This document shows, one piece after another, positions 52,550 through 60,627 of a stretch of 64,000 nt of DNA; positions within the stretch are counted from its first letter, which is position 1, and each line of letters begins with the position of its first letter. Under the pieces are notes generated by a model. The model saw only the letters and a list, made by a program, of their open reading frames with translations. It did no database searches and had not been told where the DNA came from. Source of the stretch: Croceicoccus sp. YJ47. GTDB lineage: Bacteria; Pseudomonadota; Alphaproteobacteria; Sphingomonadales; Sphingomonadaceae. Position numbers and translations under genes: made by a program. The DNA lies in assembly GCF_016745095.1 (NCBI RefSeq), contig NZ_CP067087.1:810501-874500 (forward strand). The letters run 5' to 3'.

Positions 52550-52891
52550 TTAGGTGCTTTCGGCAGCGCACTCTAAGCATTTCACGACCGTTGGACTGTT
52601 GCGAAGACGGCCTTCGGCGATCTCGTCGCCGCATCCGATGCAATAGCCGAACTCCCCCTCCTCAATCCGCTGTAGTGCGGCGGCAATGGCAGCCCGTTCA
52701 GACTTCCGACGCCGTTCCTGCGCAAGTGCCATGGCCTGCACCTGCATCGCATCGATCCGCGAAAGACGGCCAACACTTTCCTGGTCGAGTGCAACTGGGT
52801 CGCGATCGGAAGCTGTGATGCGATCCTGCTCATCTAGATCGCTCAGACGTTGCAGCAACAGGTCGCGGAAGGTGGCTGGATCGATAGACAT
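52550..52891 (-). CDS. DksA/TraR-family zinc-finger protein
   Basis: A 113-residue protein with a coiled-coil hairpin (about residues 8-75, SERAAIAAALQRIEEGEFGYC) and a C4 zinc finger CIGCGDEI...CLEC (residues 84-108). It would bind the RNA polymerase secondary channel and modulate stress promoters. Shorter than full DksA (about 150), so nearer the TraR/short-DksA class. Third gene of the SulP-Usp-DksA operon, its start one base after the Usp stop. Confidence 0.88.
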   Translation of the reverse strand: MSIDPATFRDLLLQRLSDLDEQDRITASDRDPVALDQESVGRLSRIDAMQVQAMALAQERRRKSERAAIAAALQRIEEGEFGYCIGCGDEIAEGRLRNSPTVVKCLECAAEST

Positions 52892-52892
52892 A

Positions 52893-53759
52893 CTATCGCA
52901 CCATCAGCACAGGAGCCTTAACCGTGCGAACCATCTCGGTCGTTGTGCTCCCCACGATCATGCGGCGAATTGGCGAATGGCCATAGGCACCCATGAGTAG
53001 CAAGGCCCGGTCGGTAGAGGCAACCACTCCCGGGATGACCTTTTCGGCCTTTCCGGGTTCCATGACGGCGGTGACCGGGTGGTCTGATGCAAAGGCAGTT
53101 TCGGCCTTCTTCAATTGTTCGCGCTTCGTGTCTCCCTCCGCTTCTGCCATCACGATAGTCACGGGCAGCCCCTCGAATAGCGGAGAATTCGCGAGCTGCT
53201 CCAGCGCACGCTCGGCGGCCGGACTAGCGTCGTAGGCAAAGACGATATGCTTCGGTTCGGAGAACTCCCGCGAGGCTACCAACACAGGTTTGGCACTGGC
53301 CCTGACCACGCGCTCGATGGTCGACCCGATATGGTCTGAAGCATATTCATGCCCCACGCCTCGTTTGCCCATCACGACGACACGAGCATGAGCTTCGCGA
53401 TCGAGGATCGTCTCGATCACACCGCCATGGCGGTGCAGCGTCGAGACATCGGTAATGCCCGCCTCCCGCAGCAGCTGTTCTCCTGCAGCCAGAAGAATGC
53501 GGCCTTTCTCGATCTCGGTGCGGCTTCCTTCTTCCGACAGGCGGACAAGCTCTTCCATCAAGTCGCTTTTGACGCCCAGACCGATGGCACCCGACAGGTC
53601 CTTGCGTGCCGTGATCGGATCCTGCCTTTGAACGATATGAAGCAGTTCGACCGGCAGTGACAGCCGCCTGGCTGCCCATCCGGCATAGCCGCAAACGCTG
53701 GTGGCATACGCCGAGGCGTCGATCGCCGCGAGGACGTACTCCATTGCTGTCTCTCCCAT
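52893..53759 (-). CDS. Tandem universal stress protein (UspA family)
   Basis: A 288-residue protein with two Usp domains. The second has the ATP-binding GSTTTEMVRT-type motif (IVGSTTTEMVRTVKAPVLMVR at the C-terminus) and HIVFAYDASPAAERAL near residue 160; the first carries VLAAIDASAYA near residue 8 and DHIGSTIERVVRASAKPVLV. ATG 53759 shares its A with the SulP stop (TGATG), so the genes are co-translated; ATG 53744 is an alternative. Confidence 0.9.
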   Translation of the reverse strand: MGETAMEYVLAAIDASAYATSVCGYAGWAARRLSLPVELLHIVQRQDPITARKDLSGAIGLGVKSDLMEELVRLSEEGSRTEIEKGRILLAAGEQLLREAGITDVSTLHRHGGVIETILDREAHARVVVMGKRGVGHEYASDHIGSTIERVVRASAKPVLVASREFSEPKHIVFAYDASPAAERALEQLANSPLFEGLPVTIVMAEAEGDTKREQLKKAETAFASDHPVTAVMEPGKAEKVIPGVVASTDRALLLMGAYGHSPIRRMIVGSTTTEMVRTVKAPVLMVR

Positions 53760-55243
53760 CAGTGTCCTCCCAGCTGCGCTTCGGCGCCGGGTTTGTCATG
53801 AATAGCATACCGCTCGATCATCACGGCGCTTTCCTCGTTCAAGCCGAGGACCTCGACCATCGTGCCTTCGCGGCGGAACTTGAGGATGGCCTTGTCCAGC
53901 GTGCCCACCGCCGAGATATCCCAGAAGTGCGCCCGGCTCACGTCGATCACTACACGGTCGAGCACTTCCTTGTAATCGAAAGCTTCCACGAACCGGTCGG
54001 AGGAGGCGAAGAAAACTTGCCCCTCGATGCGATAGGTGCGGGTTGTCCCGTCCGCTGAGAGCTCGGTATTAACCGTGAAGAGCCGCTTCACCTTGCTGGC
54101 AAAGAACAGGCCCGAGAGTATCACGCCAGCGAGAACGCCTTGCGCAAGGTCATGCGTCCATACCACCACGACGACGGTCACGATCATCACGACCGAAGAC
54201 TGCCACGGATTGTAGCGGATGTCCTTGATCGAACGCCATGAGAACGTTCCGATCGAGACCATGATCATGACCGCGACCAGCGATGCCATAGGGATGATTG
54301 CCACCAGCGGCCCGAGCACCAAGAGCAGGAACAGCAGGAAGACACCGGAAACGAAGGTCGACAGCCGCGTCTCGCCGCCCGATTTCACGTTGATGACCGA
54401 TTGGCCGATCATAGCGCAGCCACCCATGCCTCCGAGGAAGCCGGTGCAGAAGTTGGCGATGCCCTGACCCTTCATTTCCTGCTGCTTGTCAGAGCCCGTA
54501 TCAGTAAGATCGTCGACGATCTGCGCAGTTAGCATTGACTCGAGCAAGCCCACTGCCGCCATCGTTGCCGAATATGGCAGGATGATCTGCAGCGTCTCGA
54601 GAGTGAATGGAACGTCGGGGATTAGCCAAGACGGCAGCGAAGAGGGCAGTTCGCCCATGTCGCCCACCGTGCGCACGTCCATGCCCATATAGTAAACGAC
54701 CGCCGTCAGGATCACGATCGCCACCAGCGGCGAAGGGACAGCCTTGGTCAGGCGCGGCAGGAGGTAGATCACTGCCAGACCCGCTGCGACCAGCACATAG
54801 GTCAGCATCGGCACGCCTGTGAGTTCGGGCAATTGTGCGATGAAGATCAGGATCGCCAATGCATTGACGAATCCGGTTATAACCGAGCGCGAGACATACT
54901 GCATCAGCAGGTGTAAACGGAGGAACCCCGCGATGACCTGGATAACGCCCATCAGGATCGTGGCCGCGAATAGATACTCGACGCCATACTGCTGAATGAG
55001 CGGGAGAACGAGCACGGCAATGGCCGCGGTCGCGGCCGAGATCATGCCTGCGCGCCCACCAACAAGCGAGATGATGACGGCGATCGAGAATGATGCGTAG
55101 AGACCGACGCGCGGATCGACCCCCGCGATGATCGAGAAGCCAATCGCTTCAGGAATGAGCGCAAGCGCGACGACGATACCGGCGAGAATGTCGCGCCGGG
55201 GATTAGAAAGCCATTCGCGCTTCAGCGCGGAAATTTCGAACAT
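53759..55243 (-). CDS. SulP-family anion permease with STAS domain
   Basis: A 494-residue inner-membrane transporter with about 12 helices ([27 protein letters not shown] near residue 30, [26 protein letters not shown] near 260) and a C-terminal STAS domain (about 400-480, [23 protein letters not shown]). SulP proteins carry sulfate or bicarbonate. Coupling with Usp and DksA genes suggests use under stress or starvation. ATG 55243 ([12 protein letters not shown]) is preferred to GTG 55264. Confidence 0.92.
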   Translation of the reverse strand: MFEISALKREWLSNPRRDILAGIVVALALIPEAIGFSIIAGVDPRVGLYASFSIAVIISLVGGRAGMISAATAAIAVLVLPLIQQYGVEYLFAATILMGVIQVIAGFLRLHLLMQYVSRSVITGFVNALAILIFIAQLPELTGVPMLTYVLVAAGLAVIYLLPRLTKAVPSPLVAIVILTAVVYYMGMDVRTVGDMGELPSSLPSWLIPDVPFTLETLQIILPYSATMAAVGLLESMLTAQIVDDLTDTGSDKQQEMKGQGIANFCTGFLGGMGGCAMIGQSVINVKSGGETRLSTFVSGVFLLFLLLVLGPLVAIIPMASLVAVMIMVSIGTFSWRSIKDIRYNPWQSSVVMIVTVVVVVWTHDLAQGVLAGVILSGLFFASKVKRLFTVNTELSADGTTRTYRIEGQVFFASSDRFVEAFDYKEVLDRVVIDVSRAHFWDISAVGTLDKAILKFRREGTMVEVLGLNEESAVMIERYAIHDKPGAEAQLGGH

Positions 55244-55496
55244 GTGAACCCTAACACGACTCACACGACCGGCACGGCGCTTAGCAAGCGCCGCTCAGCC
55301 GCGAACACGATGTGCGGCAATGAAAAGCCGGTCTGGAAGGTTGTCCCGGGGATAGGCGCCGGGCCGAGCCACCCGGCGCGGCCGGGTCCGATGGATGCGC
55401 CGCGAGTAGCCGCAACTTAAAAATGTTGCAAGTGCGAAGTCACGAACTCTGGTCAGGCCTGGGATGTCATCGTAATCATGCCGTGAGAGCGAGAGA

Positions 55497-56708
55497 CTAA
55501 GCTCTCCGACGTTCAGTCGCGATACGCGAAGCCATATAGAGGCCGAAGCTCGCTAGAATTGTCCATCCTGCCATCCAGTAAAGCTGGGTCGGCAGATTTA
55601 CTTCTTGATCAATGAGTGCTCCGGTCAATCCGGGACCCATCGCGGTCGAGAAGACCATGGCTGCAACGATAACGGCCCGGATCGCGCCAAGGTGGCGGGT
55701 CCCGTAAATTTCCGGCCAAAGCGCGCCGAACATGGTCGAAGTCAGACCGTAGCTCACACCGAACATCACCATGAACACGAAAATTCCCCACGACGCGTCT
55801 ATGCTGGCCGCAATCAGTGTCGCAATCGTCAGAGGCACAAGAAAGAACGGTAGCAATCGGACAGCGCCATACCGGTCGATCAATTGTCCTGCCGCAAGAC
55901 CGCAAATGACGGTGGTCCCTGCCATGAGTGGGAATGCACTAGCGAAGGCCAGAGCAGGATAATTACGCAAATCAATTAGGTGAGCCTGATGGAAGAAAAT
56001 GGTCGTGCCGATGAATGCTGGCGCGAGGACACCGATAAGCATGAGGTAGAATACGGAATCCCGTAGCACGTCAGCCCTCGTCCATTGCCGGATCGCTGCT
56101 GGTTCATAGTCGACTGGATCGTGATCAGACGGGACCCGGTCGACGCGAATAAGAAGGTAGATCGCGGGCAAGGCAACGAACAACACCAGCGCGGCTAAAG
56201 CGAACCAGGCTGAGCGCCAACCGCTGGCTATAACGATCACAGCGAACAGGATTGGGAGAACGGCTTCGCCCAGTTGGTGGCCCGGCACAACAAGAGAGAT
56301 CGCGCGGCCACGATTGGCTTCGAACCATCGGCTTACCTCGGTCAGGGCAATATGGGTCATCATGCCCTGACCCATCAAACGAAGCAGATAAATCGCCAAG
56401 GCGAGTATTGGCACGATGGGTGATATAGCCATCAACATGCACGCGAACGCCAAGACAGGCATCACAACAAGGACCATGCGCGCACCGCTCAGGCGGTCCA
56501 CCATTTGGCCCAGCCAAGGCAAGGTCGCTGCACTCGCCAACGTGCAACCCATGTAGAGCAGTCCGAACTCGCCATCCGTAAGTGCGAATTCTTCGAGTAT
56601 GTATCGGCCCGAGAGACCGATGAAGAAGGTCTGCCCGAACGAGGAAAAGAGTGTGAGGAACAACCCGCCGATAAGCCAGCGCGCGTTTCGGGTCAGGAAT
56701 GACAGCAT
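55497..56708 (-). CDS. MFS transporter
   Basis: A 403-residue major facilitator with 12 predicted helices; the loop after helix 2 reads LPWLGQMVDRLSGARM and helix 7 onwards contains AGQLIDRYGAVRLLP, the second copy of the DRxG loop. Resembles oxalate/formate or nitrate-type MFS carriers in length, substrate unknown. ATG 56708 is preferred to the open frame up to 56747. Divergent from the diguanylate cyclase gene. Confidence 0.88.
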   Translation of the reverse strand: MLSFLTRNARWLIGGLFLTLFSSFGQTFFIGLSGRYILEEFALTDGEFGLLYMGCTLASAATLPWLGQMVDRLSGARMVLVVMPVLAFACMLMAISPIVPILALAIYLLRLMGQGMMTHIALTEVSRWFEANRGRAISLVVPGHQLGEAVLPILFAVIVIASGWRSAWFALAALVLFVALPAIYLLIRVDRVPSDHDPVDYEPAAIRQWTRADVLRDSVFYLMLIGVLAPAFIGTTIFFHQAHLIDLRNYPALAFASAFPLMAGTTVICGLAAGQLIDRYGAVRLLPFFLVPLTIATLIAASIDASWGIFVFMVMFGVSYGLTSTMFGALWPEIYGTRHLGAIRAVIVAAMVFSTAMGPGLTGALIDQEVNLPTQLYWMAGWTILASFGLYMASRIATERRRA

Positions 56709-56793
56709 TCGGTTCCGGTAGGGCCGGCGGTAATCTCCGCAAACCAATTAATGCAAACGGCGCTTTAACCTTGGGGTGCTAAAACTCGACGCC

Positions 56794-57732
56794 ATGTTTT
56801 TGGGCAATCATCCTGAAACCCCCGCGCTTGAGACCGGGCGTGGCAACGGTCAGCGATTCGATGGCCGCCGGTTTCTGAAGATGTCGAGATACAGCTTGGT
56901 GGCCGGACTATTGCTGCTGACGTTTTTGCTGTTCGCGTCGGTTCCTACAGTTGCCATGCAGTGCGGATACGTTCTGCTCACAGCCGTCTCATGCTGGCAT
57001 TTTGGCAGCGGGGTATCGCGAGGAGTGACACTAGCAGCCAGCTTGGTTCTGGCTTTATCGGCTTGGTTGCATGGTATGCCTTGGGAAGCCTACTTGCTTG
57101 CCCCAATGGTCGTCATTTCGGGCGAGGGCATGATAAGGTTGAGGGCCCGCTACGATGACGCAGAGTTAGCGGCGAATGTTGATCGGTTGACGGGTGCGCT
57201 TACTCCGCGTGGCTTTGCAAAGATGCTCGGAAGAGAGCTACGGAGCGCTCAAAAACAGAACCGGACGACGGCCCTGATTTTCCTCGATCTGGATCACTTC
57301 AAGCAGGTAAATGATCGGTATGGTCACGCAGAAGGCGATCGAGTGCTGAGCCAAGTGGCGGGGGCTCTGCGTGAAGTCCTTCTGGAAGACGACCACATCG
57401 CTCGCATAGGAGGCGACGAGTTTCTTGTTTTCCTCCGCTTTGCTGACGACCCCGAGCGGCTTGATGATTGCCAGCGTTTGCTTATCCGAGCGATTGACAC
57501 TCTGCCATGGCAAGTCACTGCCAGTGCAGGTGGGATAGTGGTTCCGCCTGGCCAGTATCCTGAGCCCAGCACGCTAATTCGACTGGCCGATAACCTGATG
57601 TATGACGTGAAGCGATCAGGCCGAGGTCGACTGGACTTGCAACACCTATCAGACCTGGATGGGTCTCGCGGTCATTCAACGGCGCTTGAGAGGGCATCGA
57701 ATGCTGAAATTGACGGATTTAAGCCGCGTTGA
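56794..57732 (+). CDS. Membrane diguanylate cyclase (GGDEF domain)
   Basis: An enzyme of about 312 residues that makes cyclic di-GMP from two GTP. Two or three membrane helices near residues 35-110 are followed by the GGDEF domain (about 130-290) with DLDHFKQVNDRYGHAEGD and an intact IGGDEF active site. The I-site RxxD is not clear. Start uncertain: GTG 56776, ATG 56794 or ATG 56881 (MSRYSLVAG). Confidence 0.9.
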   Translation: MFLGNHPETPALETGRGNGQRFDGRRFLKMSRYSLVAGLLLLTFLLFASVPTVAMQCGYVLLTAVSCWHFGSGVSRGVTLAASLVLALSAWLHGMPWEAYLLAPMVVISGEGMIRLRARYDDAELAANVDRLTGALTPRGFAKMLGRELRSAQKQNRTTALIFLDLDHFKQVNDRYGHAEGDRVLSQVAGALREVLLEDDHIARIGGDEFLVFLRFADDPERLDDCQRLLIRAIDTLPWQVTASAGGIVVPPGQYPEPSTLIRLADNLMYDVKRSGRGRLDLQHLSDLDGSRGHSTALERASNAEIDGFKPR

Positions 57733-57826
57733 ATCTCATGTCTGCTCTCGGGGCGGATAATCAGTTCGGTGAATGACCGGAATGAGGGCGCAAAGCGGAC
57801 TTGGGAACCATCGCATTTACTAGCTC

Positions 57827-58111
57827 TCAGGCTACCTTTGTACCGACCAAACGCTCGATGCTTTCGACAGTGATCAGAGTTCGTCTGCCGACCTTTTTCC
57901 GGACCAGCGTGCCATCTCGCATAAGCTTGTCGATTGTTGTCCGGCCCAACCCAGTGGCCTGTTCGGTTTGAGCGACCGACGCGGTAAGATCGCCTGGCCT
58001 GATCGGTTGCACGTCATCCTTCTTTGCCTCGGAAGTTTCGCTGCCTAAAGAGGTGCCTTTCGTCGTAGCATGCGCATCGCAGCCGCTAGACTGTTTAGGC
58101 TTCGTGGACAA
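57827..58111 (-). CDS. Excisionase-like helix-turn-helix protein, 5' end at the IS boundary
   Basis: A 94-codon frame whose C-terminal half is an AlpA/excisionase-type winged HTH: VAQTEQATGLGRTTIDKLMRDG followed by VRKKVGRRTLITVESIERL. The N-terminal start (TTG at 58109-58111) lies within the inverted repeat of IS copy 2, so the native start has been lost or replaced. Read across the IS, its frame is the same as that of the truncated methyltransferase. It may bind DNA as a prophage or island regulator. Confidence 0.6.
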   Translation of the reverse strand: MSTKPKQSSGCDAHATTKGTSLGSETSEAKKDDVQPIRPGDLTASVAQTEQATGLGRTTIDKLMRDGTLVRKKVGRRTLITVESIERLVGTKVA

Positions 58112-58941
58112 AGCTTGACCTGAGACTGAGCGCTTGATTCAAGGCTACCTTTTGGAGGCAGCGTTGGGCGAGCGGATCGGTGTAGCGGATGAGGAGTGGG
58201 CGCTGATCGGGCCGCTGCTGCCTGCTGAGCGCGGCCGTGGCTGCCGCCCTGCACAGGATAATCGCCGCTATTTCGAGGGCATGATGTGGATTGCCCGGAC
58301 CGGTGCGCAATGGCGGCATTTGCCGGACGAGTATGGCAAGTGGAACAGCGTCTTCAGGCGGTATCGACGATGGGTCACGACCGGCGTGTTCGATGCCATG
58401 CTCGAGACGCTGGCCGAACTGGCAGGGCGCGATATCGCTGCCGACATGATCGATAGCACCGTGGTCCGGGCACATCATTGTGCAGTCGGCATAAAAGGGG
58501 ACTCAGCAAACCGAGGCTCTCCGATCGCGCGGAGGCTTCACCACCAAGCTGCACGCCAGATGCGACGCGAGGGGCCTCCCGCTCGGCTTCGTGCTGACGC
58601 CCGGCCAGACGCATGATGTGCAGGGCTTTGGGCCCCTGTTCCGAATGATCGGCGAGCGGGTCGAGGCATTCCTGGCCGATCGCGGCTACGATGCCGACGC
58701 CATCCGCGAGCAAATCGCGGCCGCTGGCGTTGAAGCGGTGATCCCGGCCAAGAGCAATCGCCGCAATCCGGTCCCGCATGACCCGACTAAATACCGCTGG
58801 CGCAACCTGGTCGAGCGCCTGTTCAACAAACTGAAGAACTGGCGCAGGGTCGCCACCCGCTACGACAAAACCAAGGAATCCTATCTCGGCTTCGTCGCTC
58901 TCGCTTCAATCAAGCTCTGGATACCCTTTGTCCACGAAGCC
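58098..58941. mobile_element. IS5-family insertion sequence, copy 2 (decayed)
   Basis: An 844-bp copy of the element at 23870-24715, in inverted orientation, flanked by TA on both sides (58096-58097 and 58942-58943). Ends are identical to copy 1. Compared with copy 1 it lacks one A in the A5G4 run (now A4, near 58495) and one A in the CTCTACCG site (now CTCTCCG, near 58520), so the transposase is out of frame. It truncates the DNA methyltransferase gene on its right. Confidence 0.9.
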
Positions 58942-58944
58942 TAG
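58134..58944 (+). pseudogene. IS5-family transposase, copy 2, two single-base deletions
   Basis: Residues up to DSTVVRAHHCAVGIK match copy 1. After the first deletion the frame reads nonsense (GDSANRGSP) to 58616, while the frame carrying TPGQTHDVQGFG, DRGYDADAIRE and NLVERLFNKLKNW runs to TAG 58942-58944, again completed by target DNA. Both catalytic halves are present but not joined, so the product should be inactive unless frameshifting restores it. Confidence 0.88.
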
Positions 58945-59479
58945 AGTGCGCGCGTCCTGAAGTGTCTTTTTCCGAAGAAAGTGACATTCCATCTTCCGAA
59001 GTCTGCCCGGTCATTCGAAGATAGTTGGTAAGCGCATCTCTATAGTTGTCGGGATAAACGAAATCCGATCCTGTGTTGTATGGTGGGTCGATGTAAATCA
59101 GCTTCACCTTCCCCGCATACGAGCGCCGCAAGAGCTTCAGCACCTCAAGGTTGTCACCCTCGATCATAATATTCTGCGTCGTATCCCAGTCCACGCTGTC
59201 CTCGGGCGCAGGGCGCAGGGTGCCGAGGCTCGGCGTCATGGCAAAGGCACGAGCGCGGCGTTTGCCCTTCCAGTTCAGGCCATAACGCTCCTCGCCTTCT
59301 TCCACCTCGTCGCCCAGCAGCTGGCGCAGCACATCGAAATCGACCTTCCCGTCCGCAACGATCTGCGGGAACAGCGCCTTCAGCCGCTCGATATTCTCGC
59401 GCGCCAGATCGCCGCTCCCCGCCTCATCATCGTCGCGGGTAATCTGCGGGATGGCGGAATTTGATTTTTCGGTGATCAT
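58942..59479 (-). pseudogene. DNA adenine methyltransferase (type III Mod-like), 3' truncated by IS copy 2
   Basis: The first 179 residues of a beta-class site-specific DNA methyltransferase. The catalytic motif IV DPPYNTG is at residues 131-137, with IEGDNLEVLKLLRRSY before it and YLRMTGQTSEDG and TSGRAHS after it. The expected next motif (WLxMMYPRLxLAR) and the whole S-adenosylmethionine-binding FxGxG half are missing, because the frame runs into the IS at 58941. Start at ATG 59479 overlaps the preceding gene (ATGA). Inactive as it stands. Confidence 0.85.
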
Positions 59480-59861
59480 TTCTTCTTCTTTCCTGGCCGC
59501 GCTGCAATTGCGCACACCTTGTCGTTATTCGGATTGGGTCGCCCATTGGGGAGCAGCACCCCTTCGGCGACCAGCTTCTTGAGAATGGGTCCGCGTTTAT
59601 GCGGTTTCGGCGGCAACGGTAACAGGCCGAGACCGGCCAGGACATCCTGCTGTGACAGATTGGACTTCGGGAGTTTATTCCGGGCCCACGCCGGCGTCGG
59701 TTCACCGCAGCTGCTTTCGCGCGAGCACGTCGCGCCGAACGCTTCGATCCCTTCTTCGATGGAACCGATCGCTCTTCCGGTGTGCCGAGGGCGTAGCGCC
59801 GCTCCCAATAGCTGCCCCATCCGATGACGGTTCCGCCACCGTAGTAACTCCCCCTGCTCAT
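59476..59861 (-). pseudogene. Small unknown gene of the helicase/methyltransferase operon, probably frameshifted
   Basis: The N-terminal part from ATG 59861 (SYYGGGTVIGWGSYW) looks coding up to about 59765; the C-terminal part in another frame (EEGIEAFGATC, LSQQDVLAGLGLLPLPP, ending RPGKKKK) looks coding to its stop at 59476, where it overlaps the methyltransferase start. One indel near 59765 would unite them into about 128 residues. Family not recognised. It sits between DUF4391 and the methyltransferase. Confidence 0.55.
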
Positions 59862-59865
59862 CAGC

Positions 59866-60627
59866 CTAGCCCAGCTCCCCCAGTATTCGATCGCGCTCTT
59901 CTTTCAGCTTTCGCGTGCGATTGCCAAGCGTAACCTGTTGCGCCAGCGACTTTTCCTTCTTCGCCGCCGCGCGGGCAGATATCCATTCTGCGTCTGCTTC
60001 CCTGTATCGCCCCAGCGCGTCGCGTCGCGCTTCCGGATCGTCCACGAGGCGATATGGCGAACCCGTCAGCGCGGCAACCTCCAGCGCCTCCAGCCTTTCG
60101 ACGAGGCCAGCATACAAGGCCGAAAGGCTCACCTGCGGAAGGTGTGGAAGCGCCAAGCCGACAATGAACGCCTTGGTCGCCTCCGATCCAGTATCAGTCA
60201 GGTCGGGGGATACTACTAGGCGCTCCACCACCATCTTGTCGCCGACCCTTTCCGCCCTACGGAGCGGCGCGACCGAAACACGGGTGCCCGCATTGGCGGG
60301 AAGCTGCGTCAGCAATATGATCGGCACCGGGATCGAGCGGTGGACCATTGCCAGCAGGCGCTGGGTCGGCTGCTCCCGCGCTGTGAGGGCAAGCAGCTGG
60401 ATTGCGGGAACGGGCCGCTCGCGATCTGTGTCGGCTGCCACGCCGATGGTGGCAGGCGACAGGGTCGCCCACCAGTCCAGCCGCTCGATGACCTTGTCGA
60501 TTGCCTTGCGATCCGCCGCATTCGCCGCCCCATGCTCCGCGAGCACGCCCTTCGGCAACCGCCGAGCAGCCGCTCCGCCGGGAGGCAGCGCGAGAGCGTC
60601 ACGAATATTCTGCGGCGTAACAGTCAT
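59866..60627 (-). CDS. DUF4391-domain protein
   Basis: A 253-residue protein: an N-terminal TPQNIRDALALPPG segment, VIERLDWWATLSPATIGV near residue 46, and a C-terminal coiled coil (RAAAKKEKSLAQQVTLGNRTRKLKEERDRI). DUF4391 genes regularly sit beside helicase and methyltransferase genes of type III-like restriction systems, and no biochemical role is established. Start overlaps the helicase stop by ATGA. Confidence 0.82.
   Translation of the reverse strand: MTVTPQNIRDALALPPGGAAARRLPKGVLAEHGAANAADRKAIDKVIERLDWWATLSPATIGVAADTDRERPVPAIQLLALTAREQPTQRLLAMVHRSIPVPIILLTQLPANAGTRVSVAPLRRAERVGDKMVVERLVVSPDLTDTGSEATKAFIVGLALPHLPQVSLSALYAGLVERLEALEVAALTGSPYRLVDDPEARRDALGRYREADAEWISARAAAKKEKSLAQQVTLGNRTRKLKEERDRILGELG

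Noticed and set aside
52212-52643. A minus-strand frame of about 140 codons between the peroxiredoxin and DksA-like genes
   Set aside because: Arg/Ser-rich translation without family features; it overlaps the end of the DksA-like gene.
23868-58943. A 35-kb composite transposon bounded by the two inverted IS5 copies
   Set aside because: Copy 1 is a simple insertion: removing it restores a gene. Copy 2 has its own TA pair and broken genes on both sides. The outer flanks are not halves of one target gene, so joint transposition is not supported.
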